Assembly: GCA_009760855.2 (NCBI GenBank)
Contig: WPIO01000160.1
Coordinates: forward strand, 362,501-426,500
Length of the DNA stretch: 64,000 nucleotides
DNA from: Cristatella mucedo
Taxonomy: Eukaryota > Bryozoa > Phylactolaemata > Cristatellidae
Reading direction: 5' to 3'
In this document: in pieces, positions 34,946 to 49,144 of the stretch
How positions within the stretch are numbered: position 1 is the first letter of the stretch
Layout of the letters: each line of letters begins with the position of its first letter
Notes under the pieces: generated by a model
What the model saw: only the letters and a program-made list of their open reading frames with translations
What the model was told of the DNA's origin: nothing
Databases searched by the model: none
Program-made: the position numbers and the translations under genes

Positions 34946-35689
34946 TGAAATGTCTAAATTAAGATATCGCTCTCTTTTGGCACTATATAAAGTAGATTAA
35001 AAAAATAAATATAAATACCATTTCAATAAATTTGAATTTCATTGAATTTATTTCGCTTTAATTAATTGTCAACTGTAATTATAATGAACTGTTCTCAATA
35101 TGAAGAAAAGGAAATCAACGTGTACGTTTTGACCGATGAGATAAATTAAAATAATTTGCACCTTTAGAGAACGCCAGAGAGTGGAATCGCACAAACGCTC
35201 GTTCTGCTCAAAGCTATAGAGCTCACTTCTCAGAGTGGCCATTTCACTTTTAAAACTGAAGCATGGCTGTTTAAATTGTTTTGCCTTAGACAAGCGATGT
35301 GCTAAATAAAAGAAGCAAGATTGACTGAATGGTCTCCAGGTGATTTCACTTGGATCGATGCTGATACGTCTTCCAAGCATAGCATGTTTTTCCATGCGTA
35401 TACGTGTATTTTAATCCATGCACAATCTACGGCATGCCCATGCATTCAGCGACTTCGCGGTAAGTAAGCCAAAGAAAAGCTTTGTGCTGCAAGCTTTCAG
35501 CTTCCGTCCATAGTTGAACAAACTACTGCGGATGAATGGTGAGATAATGCTTATTAAATTGGTGCAAATTAGTTCACAGCTCTTTTGTCCACAGCTAAAA
35601 AACTAAAAGCTGACCTCAAATTAGTCAAGGTCGTACGTTGAACCTTAAAGTACGCTATTGCAATAACAGCAATTTTTATTAGTATTAGT
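34946..35689. other. No gene seen
   Basis: AT-rich near 34980-35060; a 108-codon minus frame (35069-35395) has no recognisable features. Confidence 0.45.
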
Positions 35690-36285
35690 ATGCCACTACA
35701 ACGGACTTTGAATATGGCTGCAAGGCTGGTCTTCAAGTCCCATTGGTTTGAGCACGTGTCTCCTTTGCTGAAAGAGCTAGAATGGTTGCCGGTTGAGCAA
35801 AGGATACAGAGCAAAGTTCTTACGCTGACCCACAAGGCCCGCCACGGCTTGGCTCCTTCATACCTAGCTGAACTGCTGCATCAGTTTAAGCCTGTTCGCG
35901 CCCTCAGGTCCTGTGTGGACAATAAATTAGCTGTCCCATTCCTCCGCTTAAAGACAGTTGGCGACAGAAGCTTTAGCTCTGCAGGTCCTAGACTGTGGAA
36001 CTCGCTTCCACAATTCTTACGCAACAACATCTACTCTCCAACTGCCGACTGTGGCACATCTTTTTCAGCGGTCCTGAGCTGCTACTTCTATGCTACTCAC
36101 TACCTCAACTGCTCTCCTGACTCTGCTATGCTTCCCACTTTCTCTTTGTTGCGTGAGACGAAGTCTGTTGGCTACCGAATGCGTACCGAAAGCCGCTTAG
36201 GCTGTGAGTGCGCTATACAAAACTCTCCTGCGTAACACCCACATGGACTTTATGACTTTGTGGAGTTACTGACGGAGATACATTA
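35690..36285 (+). mobile_element. LINE-A, 5'-truncated copy with intact C-terminal frame
   Basis: An uninterrupted 181-codon frame reads LNMAARLVFKSHWFEHVSPL, WLPVEQRIQSKVLTL, SCVDNKLAVPFLRLK and GPRLWNSLPQFLRN to a stop at 36235, then a short 3' UTR ending near GACGGAGATACATTA. This is the conserved C-terminal region of CR1/L2-clade reverse transcriptases. The open frame makes it the best-preserved LINE-A 3' end here. Confidence 0.93.
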
Positions 36286-36520
36286 TTCGTTATTGCAAAC
36301 GTCTAGTCATTCATTTTTGGCACTTGCAGTTCTATAAAACTTGTGAGTTATCAGATTTACCCTTCGCCAAGTATGTAGTCCAGTAACTTACCACGGTAAT
36401 GTGTCAAGTGTCACTGTCCAGTCACGTACCACTGTCACGTGTCTTGCATGGTAGGAATTATTTGACTGGTGCTATTCCAATGATAACGCACTGCCGTACA
36501 ATCTAGACGACGGTAAATAA
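36286..36520. repeat. Short GTCACGTG-core repeats (about 36400-36450) in non-coding DNA
   Basis: Imperfect units with GTCAAGTG, GTCACTGTCC, GTCACGTACC and GTCACGTGTC follow one another, echoing the 14- and 16-bp minisatellites elsewhere in the window. Confidence 0.5.
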
Positions 36521-36668
36521 AGTAGTAAGAATAATATATTTATTTAGCTGTCTTGGATATATCTTTCTTGCCACTCTTGCCGTAGTAATAACATAGTAGT
36601 AAGAATAATGTATTTATTTAGCTGCCTTGGATATATCTTTCTTGCCACTCTTGCCATAGTAATAACAT
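36521..36668. repeat. 74-bp tandem duplication
   Basis: Units 36521-36594 and 36595-36668 differ at about three positions. A more diverged relative (TAGCTGCCTTGGATC, TATCTTGCCACTCT) occurs near 37847-37880. Confidence 0.9.
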
Positions 36669-37690
36669 AATAATAATAATAATGCACTTGATAAAGCGCC
36701 CTCAGAGAACTTAATCTCTTTCTAGGAGCTATACATTTGCTGCAAAAAGAAATGCAATTGAATGGTAAGTAAAATCATGCTTGAAAACAAACAAAATGAA
36801 TAATATGGTTAGGGGTGACATGCACAGGGTCAGCATGCAAATGTGGTTAGTGGCAGCATGCACAGTGTCAGCACGCATTTGCACATCAAGGACGAATCAC
36901 AGGGACCCTCTAAATGCTGTCCCAAATAGGTATGTTTTTAAGTTCCTTTTAAATGTGGTCATGTCAGGGGATGTTCTGACGCAGGTCGGGAGGGAGTTCC
37001 AGGCTTTGGGAGCATACGACCTAAATGCACGGTCTCCCAAGGATTGAAGGTTTGTACGAGGTATTTCTAGACTGTTGGATACCGAAAAGCGGGTGGTACG
37101 ATGCTTGGCCTGATGGGGGAGTATATCTGAGAGATAGGCTGGAGCCATAGAATTAATGGACCTAAAAGTGGGCGACAAAACCTTGAAGTCAATCCGTTGC
37201 TTGACTGGTAGCCAGTGCAGGTCGGCGAGAAGTGGAGTAATGTGGCAACTGCAACGCTCACGACAGACAAGCCTATCTGCAGAGTTTCGCACCAGCTGCA
37301 ATCGCCTGATCGCACATGCTGGTAGGCCAGTAAGCAGTGAGTTGCAGAAGTCGAGACGGGATGTCACGAATGCATGGACCAACTCGGACGTGGTATTTTT
37401 ATCTAAACAATCCCGAATTTAAGCAATTTTATGAAGCTGAAAATGGGTGGATTTGACCGTGGAGATGATATGGTCGTCTAACGAGAGGTTGCTTTGGAAT
37501 ATGACACCTAGATTTTGAGCTGATTCAACTGGAGATATGCTGGAAGAGCGAATTTTGAGAGTCAGCCTTTCCAATCTCTGAATCACACACAGTGGGTTTG
37601 CCCATAACTAGTAAGTTAGTTTTATCATCGTTTATTTTTAGAAAATTTGCTGCCATCTATGTGTGGATGTCATCAATGCATGCAGCAATA
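36665..37690 (-). mobile_element. LINE-B, 5'-truncated copy
   Basis: The minus strand carries a 161-codon open frame (37382-36897): HAFVTSRLDFCNSLLTGLP, CHITPLLADLHWLPVKQR, HQAKHRTTRFSVSNS and PKAWNSLPTCVRTSPD, ending YLFGTAFRGSL. The downstream tail has the AAGCGCC / TCTCTTTCTAGG element and a (TAA)n end at 36668-36680. Upstream homology reaches about 37690 with frame damage. Confidence 0.92.
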
Positions 37691-37954
37691 ATAATAATAC
37701 AATTAAGTATACAAATGTATACATATATACTATGCATATATTAATTATACATATTAATTACAATAATACTTAGCTGCTTTGTATATATTTATCTATATAT
37801 TTATTAATATGTATTTATCTGTATATCATTTATTTTATATTTATCTAGCTGCCTTGGATCTATATCTATCTTGCCACTCTACATCTGCTACAAAAGAAGC
37901 ATTACTGAACGGTTAGTGGTTACATGAATGATGTAAAACAGCGTAAAATTGCCA

Positions 37955-38135
37955 TAATAATAATAATAAAAATACACTTGATAAAGCGCCGTAGGGAACT
38001 TAATCTCTTTCTATTGGCTTTGCATTTACCGAAAAGGAAGCACGATCGAATGACGAGTGGTATCATGCTTGAAAAGGCATGAAAACCATAGTTTGGGGGT
38101 CACATGCATAACGTTAGCATGCAATGCTACAAGTG
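37955..38135 (-). mobile_element. LINE-B 3' tail fragment
   Basis: Only the non-coding tail: (TAA)n, ACACTTGATAAAGCGCC and the following CATGC-rich block. Confidence 0.85.
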
Positions 38136-38339
38136 AAACGGGCATCATTTAAATGAGAGTAGATTTGCCTTTTAGTTGGTCGTAAGAAAAATGTGGTAAA
38201 ATTCCCTTGTCAACTCAGCCTTGTAGTATGCCCTCGGTAGCTTATCGTTCGTAAAATATAGGCTACCTACGCACATCTGTCCTGCACGAGGTATTGCCTC
38301 ACGCAGGAAAGGCTTAGGGCTGAAGGCGAAAAAGCTGTC

Positions 38340-39957
38340 AATCCGCGTCTGCCGGGCCGGCTACATGCCGACTTGAATACAAGCCACTTCATCGGCGACG
38401 CCCAGTTGTTGGATAGCCCCTTAAATTCCGCCTACTAAATGTCCGCTCGCTTAAAACCAATGGGTTGCTTATCCGTGATCAGGTGGTCAAGGCGAAGCTA
38501 GATGCATTTCTGCTTAGTGAACTTTGAATGACGCCTTGTTCCAGTAGCTGTATATTTGAGACCACTCCACCCGGGTTCTCATTCCATAAGTCCATGCGTT
38601 CTGACAAACTTGGTGGCAGGGATGCAATTGTTATTCGTGACTTGTTTAGCTACAAGATGTGACGTGTTTCGCATGAGCCATCGTTTGAATCAGTTGCAAT
38701 CAGGTCCTCGCCAAAGACAATGCCTCTCACTGCTGTGATATACCCACCTCTTTCTGGCTGTCTAAACTTGTTTATAGACGAGTTTCTGGAGTTCTTTGCT
38801 AAACAATTTGTGTATGACTGGCCGCGACTGATTGCTGGAGACTTCAATACTCGCGTTGAAAAACTATCAACAGCTAGGTTCACTCATGTCTGGACTGTCT
38901 GGAGGATTGGTGTTTGGCCCATCACGTTAATCACACCACTCACTTCAGTGGCCATATACTAGATCTCGTGATCACTAGAAATGTCTCCTCCACTGGCCTT
39001 GTGGTGTGCCAGCTGATCCTCTCGGATCGGTCTCGTTTGCTATTCTTGCTTCTTTCTACGTACAGGGTCATCATGTCCATCATGTCCAGCGACGTAACTT
39101 AAAAAGCATTGACATAGACACTATTTTTAAATCTGTTTGTAATGCAGGTCTTCTCGATATGCACACATAATCGAGTGGCAGCCTCGATACCCTCACTGAT
39201 GCAGTGAAGTGACACTCAGAAGTGTTCGGGACAGGTATGTTCCCGTTCATTTCATCCATGCACGGAGTCGCTCAGATTTCTTTCGATTTACAAAAAAACT
39301 TCAAAAGATGTGCCGTATAAAGCGCAGGGTTGAATGCAGTTTTAATAAATCGGTGTCTAATGCAGATCTAGTCATTTTCAAAGACTTCCTTGAATTTACA
39401 CCCGGAAGCTTGAAAAAGCAAATGCTTCTTTTTTCACTCGAAAACTGAATTCCTGCAATTCGGACCCAAAACAGATTTAAAAGACAGTAAACAATTTGCT
39501 GGCCAATGGTGAGTGGTCTGACTTCATAGATATTAACGGCTCAGCCGAAAATTTTTCAGCCTTCTTTATTGAAAACATTTTGGACATTTGTGCCTCCATG
39601 AAGCCCCATCTGAGTAAAGTAAGTGTGGAATCACAACCTGTATCCTTCCTTAAAAGATTTACAGAGGTGTTCGCGTGAGATGTGGCTACCTTAAAAAGGT
39701 CTAGTAAAATAGGCTCATCTCCTGAAGATCCTACACCATCATCGCTGTGATCTTCACTGGCAGACCAACTTGGCCCTGCCATAAACGAGATCCAAACAAC
39801 GTTTTTTGAAAAAGGGGTCGTACTCAAGTCCTTCAAATCGTTAATCGTTAAACCCCTACTTAAAAAGCCTGGATGAAATACAGAGTTATTTGCAAACTAC
39901 TGCCCAGTTTCCTTTCCTTTTTTCTTGTCAAATATTCTTGGCAAAATTGTCGCTAAA
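38340..39957 (+). mobile_element. LINE-A 5' portion: endonuclease domain and linker, decayed
   Basis: Encodes an apurinic-type endonuclease with frame breaks: LNVRSLKTNGLLIRDQV, DAFLLSEL, then PRLIAGDFNTRVEKL (the conserved GDFN motif, about 38840). The linker follows (FFRFTKKLQKMCR; FSAFFIENILDICASM) and the reverse-transcriptase entry region (VVLKSFKSLIVKPLLKKPG, about 39816). Homology stops abruptly where LINE-B sequence begins. Confidence 0.88.
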
Positions 39958-40980
39958 AATTATAATGCACTTGATAAAGCGCCATCAGAGAACTCAATCT
40001 CTCTCTAGGCGCTTAACAATTGCTGCAGAGGGAAATGCCATTGAATGGTGAGTAATATCATGCTTAATAAACAAAAAAGTGAATAACATGGTTAGTCGTG
40101 ACCTGGTCAGGGTCAGCATGCAAATGTGGTTAGTGGCAGTATGCACAGTGTCAGCACGCATTAGCACATGAAGGACGAATCACTGGAACTCATTAAATGC
40201 TGTCCTAAACAGGTGTGTTTTAAAGTTCCTTTTAAATGTGGTCAGGTCAGGAGACGTTCTGAAGCAGGTTGGGAGAGGGTTCCAGGCATTGGGAGCAGAC
40301 GAACTAAAATGCATGGTCTCCAAAGAGTTTGAGGTATGTAAGAGGTATTTGTAGACTGTTGGATTCCGAAAAGGAGGTGGTTCGATGCTTGGCCTGATGG
40401 GGGAGTATATTTGAGAGATAGGCTGGAGCCAAAGAATGAAGTAAACTAAAAGTGAGCAACAAAACCTTGAAGTAAATCCGTTGCTTGACTGGTAGCCAGT
40501 GCAGGTCGGCGAGAAGTGGTGTAATATGGCAACTGCGACGCTCACGACTGACCAGCCTAGCTGCGGAGTTTTGCACCAGCTGTAATCGTCTATCGCACTT
40601 GCTGGTAGGCCAGCCAGTAAGCAGTGAGTTGCAGAATTCGAGACGGGATGTCACGAATGCATGGACTAACTTGGACGCGGTATCCTTATTTAAACAAGCC
40701 CGAATTTTAGCAATGTTATGAAGCTGAAAACATGCAGATTTGACTGTGAAGCTGATATGGTCATCAAACGAGATATCGCTTTGGAATATGACACCTGGAT
40801 TTTGAGCTGATTCAACAAGGTATATGCTGGCATAGCCAATTTTGAGCGTCAGACTTTCTAATTTGTGAATCACTCTGGGTCACCATTAGTAAGTTAGTTT
40901 TATCATTGTTTAGCTTTATAAATTTTGCTGTCATTTACGTGCAGATGTCATCAATGAATGCAGCAAGTGAGTTGAGAGAC
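39958..40980 (-). mobile_element. LINE-B copy nested inside LINE-A
   Basis: The minus strand encodes HAFVTSRLEFCNSLLTGWP, CHITPLLADLHWLPVKQR and LAPAYLSNILPHQAKHRTT, with the LINE-B tail at its left end (AATGCACTTGATAAAGCGCC). It lies in opposite orientation between the two halves of one LINE-A, so it inserted later. Very similar to the copy at 36665-37690. Confidence 0.9.
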
Positions 40981-42475
40981 TTTTAGGTGCTCGAAGGCTG
41001 GAAGAAATCAAAGCAAAGGTGGATGCAAATATTGAAAAGGATTAAATGTCAAAAAACTTTTAATCAGGGTTCAAAAGGCAGCACTCCACTGGCACTTTAC
41101 TCCTTTGTGTTAACAATTACATTGCATGTGGCAACGAAGACGGGAATATCACTGCCGTAGATCAGCTAGATCTATCAGCTGCATTCGACACCGTTGATCA
41201 CGATGCCCTGCTTGACGATTGAAAACAACGATCTGTCTGGCAGACGAGGCGTGGTTCAAATCGTACTTATCCCATCGTGTTCATTCCTTGTCTTGTGGGG
41301 TCGGGTCTCACTACGAGAAGGGCCGCCTGTTGAGTCCCTCAAGGCTCTGTACTCGGTCACTTGCTATTCTTCATTTAAACTCAACCTCTGGAAAAATTCA
41401 CTAGGGCCAATGAAATGAGATATCACTTTTATGCTGACGATATTCAGCTGTATTTGTCATTCAGACCGTCGGAAACTGCTGCAGCAACTGAGAAACTGAA
41501 TGCTTGCCTTGCCGACATTCGATCCTGCATGTCGGAAAACTTCTTGAAACTAACTGACGATGAAACCAAACTGCCACTCATAGGACGCCCTAAGCATGTG
41601 GCTGGATTAAAAAACTTTGCTCCTATAATAGGTTATGCTATATTTCGACCATGACCACGTGCTCGAAATTTAGGTGCCGTTTTTGACAGCTGCCAAATTT
41701 TTAAAAGCTTCATACAGAAGTCTGCTTCTACAAGTAGCCATCACGTCCGATCCCTATCTAAGATTAAGAGCTGTCTTCCGCAGTGGCTTGTGAAAAATTT
41801 AACTAGCTCCTTGGTTCTGTCTCGTTTTGATTGTTATTGTAAGTTTCTTTTGGTTGCGTTACGAAAGAAATCAACTAGGCCACTGCAGTTGACTATGAAT
41901 ATGGCTGCAAGGCTAAGTCTAAGAGGTTTGACCATGTGCCTCCTTTGCTAAAAGAGTTGGATGAATGCCGGTTGATCCCCGGATGCAGAGTAAAGTTCTT
42001 ATGCTGACCCACAAGGCCCACCACGGCTTGACTCTTCTGTAACCAGCTGAACGGCTGCCTAAGTTTCAGCCTCGTCGTGCCTTCAGGTCCTATATGGACA
42101 ATAAGTTAGCTGTTCTAATTCTTATCTTGAAGACCGTTGGCGACAGAAGCTTTAGCTCTGCAGGTCGTACACTGGAACTCACTTCCATAAAAAAGACGCA
42201 TCTTACGCAACGAAAACTACTCTTCCGCTGCCGAATATGGCTCATTCTTTCCAGTGGTCCTGAGCTGCTACTTCCACGATACTTACTACCTCAACTGCTC
42301 TTCTCTGACTTTGCTATGCTTTCCGCTTTCTCCTTGTTGCGTGAGACGAAGTCTGTTGCTACCGAATGCGTACCAAAAGCCGCCCTTGGCTGTGAGTGCT
42401 CTATACAAATCTCTACCGCGTAAAACCCACATGGTCTTTATGGCTTTTTGAAGTTATAGTCGGAGGTACATTACA
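40981..42475 (+). mobile_element. LINE-A 3' portion: reverse transcriptase, decayed
   Basis: Continues the 38340 element: LDLSAAFDTVDHDALL (catalytic motif A, about 41170-41215) and FYADDIQLYLSF (motif C, catalytic Asp pair, about 41429-41465) are both still readable, although stops and frameshifts separate them. The C-terminal region and 3' terminus end near 42475. Confidence 0.9.
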
Positions 42476-42944
42476 TTATTGCTATGTCTAATTATAATAT
42501 ACATTTTGACATTTGGGTGATACCATTAACCGTTTGATCGTGCTTTCGTTACAGCGCATGTAAATTCCCTGTAAGAAATCATTATGTTTAGTGATGGAGC
42601 TATTCAAATGTTTAATTACATTATTATTATTATTCCACACAAGTCTTAGGGCAATATTAAGCTTGTCAGTATCGCCGTAGACATTCTGAAGTTCATTGTT
42701 TTGGAGTATTTTATGATGTGGCGCCAATGTGAGGACTTCTATAACGCCATACCGTGCAGTTAGGAACCAATTGTGCACTTTTGAGAATGCCTAAACACTG
42801 AGAAACAATGCCAACACGTATAGTAATGCCAGAAACGCATGTACGACACCTTATTTCTTTAGTCAGTACTCGTTTTGTTAAAGAATATAGAAGTTTGTGC
42901 CTAAGAAATGAATGTAATATCGATCACATTCTGTTGTGCAACTA
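42476..42944. other. No gene seen
   Basis: AT-rich spacer between two LINE-A copies; a 96-codon minus frame (42488-42778) has no recognisable features. Confidence 0.45.
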
Positions 42945-43775
42945 TCACCACGTGCTCAAAATCTAGGTGTTGTTTTTGGACAGCTGCCTCAATTTTAAAA
43001 GCTTCATTCAGAAGACTGCTTCTACAGTTAGCCATCACGCCCAATTCCTCTCTAAGATTAGGCGCTGTCTTCCACAGTGGCTTGCAAAACTTTTAACTAG
43101 CTCCTTAGTTCTGTCTCGGCTTGATTGTTATAACTCCCTTTTGGCTGGGCTACCAAAGAAAGTAGCTAGGACACTGCAGCTGACTATGAATACGGCTGCG
43201 AGACTAGTCTTCAAGTCCGAGAGGTTTGACCACGTGTCTGCTTTTCTAAAAGAGCTAGGGTGGATGTCGGTTGAGCAACGGATCCAGAGCAAAGTCCTTA
43301 CGCTGACCCAAAAGGCCCGCCACGGCTTAGCTGCTTCGTACCATGGTGAACTACTTCACCAGTTTCAGCCTCTTCACGCCCTCAGGTCCTGTGTGGACAA
43401 TCACTTAGCTGTTCCATTCCTCTGATTAAAGATTGTTGGAGACAGAAGCTTTAGCTCTGCAGGTGCTAGACTGTGGAACTCGCTTTCACAATTATTACGC
43501 AACGAAAACTACTCTCCTGCTTCGACTAAGGCTCATTCTTTTCAGCGGTCCTGAGCTGCCACTTTCCTGCTACTCACTACCTTAACTTCTCTCCTGACTT
43601 TGCTACGCTTCCCACTTTCTATGTTCATTGCGTGAGACGGAGTCTGTTGGCCATCGAGTGCGTAGCGAAAGACGCTTAGGCTGTCAGTGCGCTACATAAA
43701 ACTCTCCTGCGTAACACAGACATAGTCTTTGTAACTTACTTTCTTGTCGAGTTACAGACGGAGATAAATTCCTTT
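42945..43775 (+). mobile_element. LINE-A, second 5'-truncated copy
   Basis: An open frame 42967-43425 encodes LVLSRLDCYNSLLAGLPKK, MNTAARLVFKSERFDHVSA and SCVDNHLAVPFL, then a stop and further frame breaks to the 3' terminus (GTTACAGACGGAGATA). Confidence 0.92.
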
Positions 43776-44654
43776 ACATTCGACTCGCGAGGAAATAGTT
43801 GACTCGCATGCACACTTTTAGGTGAGTGCATGCATATTAAATCGGCGACCGTATCACTGTATTCGTCGTTTTTCTGTGACTACACCAAGGGAGATACTCG
43901 TTATTGCATACAGTTTTAGCCGAGTGCTAGACTGATGACGGCTTTTGTTTTAGGCTGTGAGCCTAAACTTAGTCCTGCTTGAGCTACGTTTTTTAGACTT
44001 CAAAGGTACGTATCACGTCGATGGTTAAAATATTAAAAAATTGAGTGCTCAAATGAACGGCAGCACACCTGTAAACAGAGTCTTTTTTGCCATAAGGCGC
44101 AGCCCGCAAACACCGAGTCACCCGACGACAATTTTTGGATTTTTGACCATTTCGATCGTTTCGACCTTGGAGGTGCCGAGTAGACTTCATTGCAATAGCA
44201 ATCATTTCACACTTTAAATCGTCGATGTCCCTGCTGTGCTTCACAATTCAGTGGCTATTTTAAATATTAAATTTTATTTATTTTATTTATATATTAAATA
44301 TAGAAATATTAAATTTTGCACAAGCTAGCCAGAAGCTTGTGCAAAATCTAGCCTAAACGGATGCCAAACAACGGAAGTGTATTATTTTTGCTATAAGCTC
44401 CCCAATTTTTCGCCGGACTCAAAAGAAGCCTACCCGTTTCTACGTATGCAATTCAAGTACTGGCAAGCCAGTGGCAGCCATTTGGCCTTTAACTGCTCAT
44501 TTCCACGACGATGCATTTTCTAGATAGACCAACAACTTTTGTCTGCACATTGTAAACACGTTTTAGTACGAGAGGGAATCAAAATTCGGGAAGGTATAAT
44601 TCTGATTGGTTTATGGTGGAGTGTACTGTATTACGGCGTCGGCCAAGGCGCTTG
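43776..44654. other. No gene seen
   Basis: AT-rich; contains the 14-bp hairpin at 44313-44347. Short unsupported frames only. Confidence 0.45.
44313..44347. repeat. Perfect 14-bp inverted repeat with 7-base loop
   Basis: ATTTTGCACAAGCT and its exact reverse complement flank AGCCAGA. No T-run follows on either strand to suggest a terminator-like role; possibly the residue of a small palindromic element. Confidence 0.85.
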
Positions 44655-45015
44655 CAATAATAATAATAGGAATCATAAGGATAATAATAATTATACATTT
44701 GAAATAGCGCTCTCAGAGAACTGAATCTCTTTCTAGGCGCTTTACATTCACTGCCAAAGAAGCTTGATCGAATGGTTAGAGGTAGCATGCTCAGTGACAA
44801 CAAGCATGATATGGTTAAATGTGACATGCATAGGCCAGCATGCAAATATGGTTAGTAGCAGCATGTATTGTCAGCACGCATAAGCATTTAAAGGACGAAT
44901 TAGTGGACCCAACAAATGCTGCGATAATTAAATTCATTTCAGCACCTTTTTAAATGTCGTCAATTCAGGTGATGTTGCGACGCAAGTCGTAAGTTACTTC
45001 CATGCTGTATACTGA
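44655..45015 (-). mobile_element. LINE-B 3' end fragment
   Basis: (TAA)-rich end, AAATAGCGCTCTCAGAGAAC, CTTTCTAGGCGCTTTACATT and the downstream CAGCATGCAAATATGGTTAG block; coding part strongly decayed. Confidence 0.85.
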
Positions 45016-45479
45016 TGCAACACTTGATCTGGGAGCGCCCACATAAAAATTGCATCTGTCGGTGCGCACAAAAAAAGAGTGCAGTGAAACATGCACTTCT
45101 GAAATTGACAATCAACAAAATTAAACAGCAATAGTATTGACATGTTGAAATTATTAAAATATTTATTTAACCATTAATTCAAATTAATTGTGATCTAGTT
45201 TCTGTTAATACTTCAGTGTTTGTGGCTGGCCGAATTTACCTTCCATCCTCCAACTAATGGCACGGACCTGTGATAGTCAATTCCACTGTTCAACAAATTT
45301 TGACGCACAAGTCACGTTACTGAAATAAAATTAGCCATTTAGTATCAGTGTGTCCGTGCTGACTCTAATATGACAGACACATTGCACAATTGGCTCTACT
45401 TTTTTTGTAATCTGAAATAAATTATTTTGTACATCATCACGAAATGCTTGCCAATATTATAATATACCTACGGTTAATA
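45016..45479. other. No gene seen
   Basis: AT-rich sequence without recognised features. Confidence 0.5.
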
Positions 45480-46292
45480 CTTGTAAAAAACGAAATCATA
45501 GACTACTTCTTAGATTTCTTTGCCTGTCTCATGTAAAGCTGTTCGGGAGCCACTTTGGGTAGTGTCCAGCAGCAGTTGGCCAGCATTTTAGTGGATCATT
45601 TTCCGTGGTACCTTTGTTCCATTGTTGCAATTTCTTTATGAAAACGTTTGCCATTTTTATCACTAACCACACCACAGTTGTCAGGAAGAAATCCAAATGG
45701 GAATATCAGGAGCGAATCTTTCAAGGCATCTTGCAGCCAGCCAAGTTTCTGATACTGCAGCAGCATGAATTCTACTATTTCCGTGTAGTTGTTCTGCCTT
45801 AACATTCCCGAGAGAGTTAGTTAGTAAGTTAAAATAAATAAAGAGAGAAAGTTAGTTAGTAAATACTAGACGAAAAGAATTCCATATTTTTTTCGCATCA
45901 GTCTGCGGCAAGTTGCTGAGCCGGTCATCTTTGAAGAGCTCTCGAATAGTTTGAGGGCTCACAAAAACTCCCTCTTTACTTTTTCTAGCTGGTCACATCT
46001 GCTACGCTGTTGAGTCGAGCGAATATTTCCTGCAGGTATCGGATATGCAGGCGAAGTCCAGTCCATGACTTTAACGAAGCTCTTTATCAAGCATAGTTTG
46101 ATGTAAAGTGGTGGTAACAGGATTTTGCCTCGAGCCTCGACCAGAGCTGAATGCTGGATATTCTCCTCTCCACCTGCCCCATTTGATGTGCGAGTCCATT
46201 ACATCCGAAAGTGGTGCAATTACCTTGTTCGGTTTGGTTCCACTCATGTAAGAAACAAGTTTATTTGGTATACCGAGTAGTGATACAGAAAA

Positions 46293-46294
<2 letters not shown>

Positions 46295-46334
<40 letters not shown>
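46295..46334. repeat. (TA)n microsatellite inside the pseudogene
   Basis: About 19 TA units followed by AT-rich sequence to about 46385; it separates two conserved blocks of the pseudogene. Confidence 0.93.
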
Positions 46335-46335
<1 letters not shown>

Positions 46336-47164
46336 AAATATAAAATTTAATAAATATACAAATATAATAAAATATATAATATATTTGTATGTCCCTGACT
46401 GCAGTTCAGTTACAATGGGCAGCATATTTACAAATCACCAGAGGTATGGGAGTTGCACTTGTTATACTCACTGGAATATGGTAGCTGCTTTTAAGTTATC
46501 GTACGCTTTTTTTATGTATGAGTTATGCATGTATAAAGTTACGCGATATCGTACGCCTCTTGAATGTGGACAGCATGCGCTACAAGAATAGATGGAAGAC
46601 GGTTTCCATCTTTCTGGAGCCCAGCCGTAAGACTCAGTTTCCACGAGCCTACAAATGGTCATCATTCTTCTAGGTCATGAGTCATTTTTAAGGCGTTCTT
46701 GATGTCCTCAATATCGGAACAGAAAGCCAGATTACTTTCCTTTCTGACGAAAGGCTCCCAAGTCTGGTGGCACTTTTGCTAAAAGCAATTGAGATATCTT
46801 CTACGAGAAGAGTGCATTTTTGGAGTATTGAATTGAGAAACTCTGCCTTGTTCTTGGATAAGTCCAAATCACAAACGTGGTCATTAAGTTCTTCCTGCGT
46901 TATTTTGTGTGGGGTAGATAATGCACAACAGTGGAGATCGATATCACTGCACGCTGACGTACCAGGAAAAGAACAGGTCGGCTCACCCTTGTCGTCGTCA
47001 GATGAATAAAGAGAATAATCTGCTGGAGGTTCTTGAGTAGGAAGTCTCTCGTGTGGAACTGGTCTCAATGCAGACGGAATGTTTAGGCAGAACATTCTCG
47101 ACTTCTTTTGCTTCGTTGCTTCGCCGGAACTTCGCAGGAGGAGCAATGCATAAGTAAGTCATGT

Positions 47165-48546
<1,382 letters not shown>

Positions 48547-48667
48547 CCACAAGGGAATTACTGAAGGCATTGGTGGCCTTTTGCCATTCAACCGTTGCGA
48601 AAGCTGCGATGCACATGCAGCACAGCTTATATTCGGGCCCAGGGCTGGTTTTTGTCCCTAATCTTGC

Positions 48668-48745
48668 TTCCGAAGTAAATATGTAAATATCTAATAAGTA
48701 ATAAGTAAATATATAAATAAATATAAATATAAATATGTAATAAGT
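48668..48745. repeat. (TAAATA)n-type AT repeat
   Basis: Short AT repeat interrupting the N-terminal part of the pseudogene between VKRAYH and YFGSK. Confidence 0.85.
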
Positions 48746-48865
48746 AAATATGATAAGCCCTTTTCACTTGCGGAATGACGCTTTTTTTCTGGTTGGCTAG
48801 TGTCACTTCCCCAAAAATATAGCAAAAATTGTTCACCGTAATAACGCACATGCAAAGCGTCACTT

Positions 48866-49144
48866 TCCTGTATTGTACCTCCATAGAGAAAATAGTAACA
48901 GTTTCATTTAACAATAGCTTAGACAGTCTCGCACAAAGTCTGAATATTGAAAATGCTCTACCTTTCCGACGAGAACTTATGACGTCAGTTTACTGCAGCA
49001 GCAGCCTGGCCGTATAATTGCATTGCATCAGAAAATGGTGCAATCAGCTCTGAATGATTTGTGCATTTTTTTACTATGCAATTCGATGAAATTCCACTCC
49101 ATTCTAAGTTTTTTTTCATTTTGATGTATTTAGGATGCAGTCCT
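48866..49144. other. 5' flank of the pseudogene; nothing recognised
   Basis: No promoter elements or open frames of note. Confidence 0.4.
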
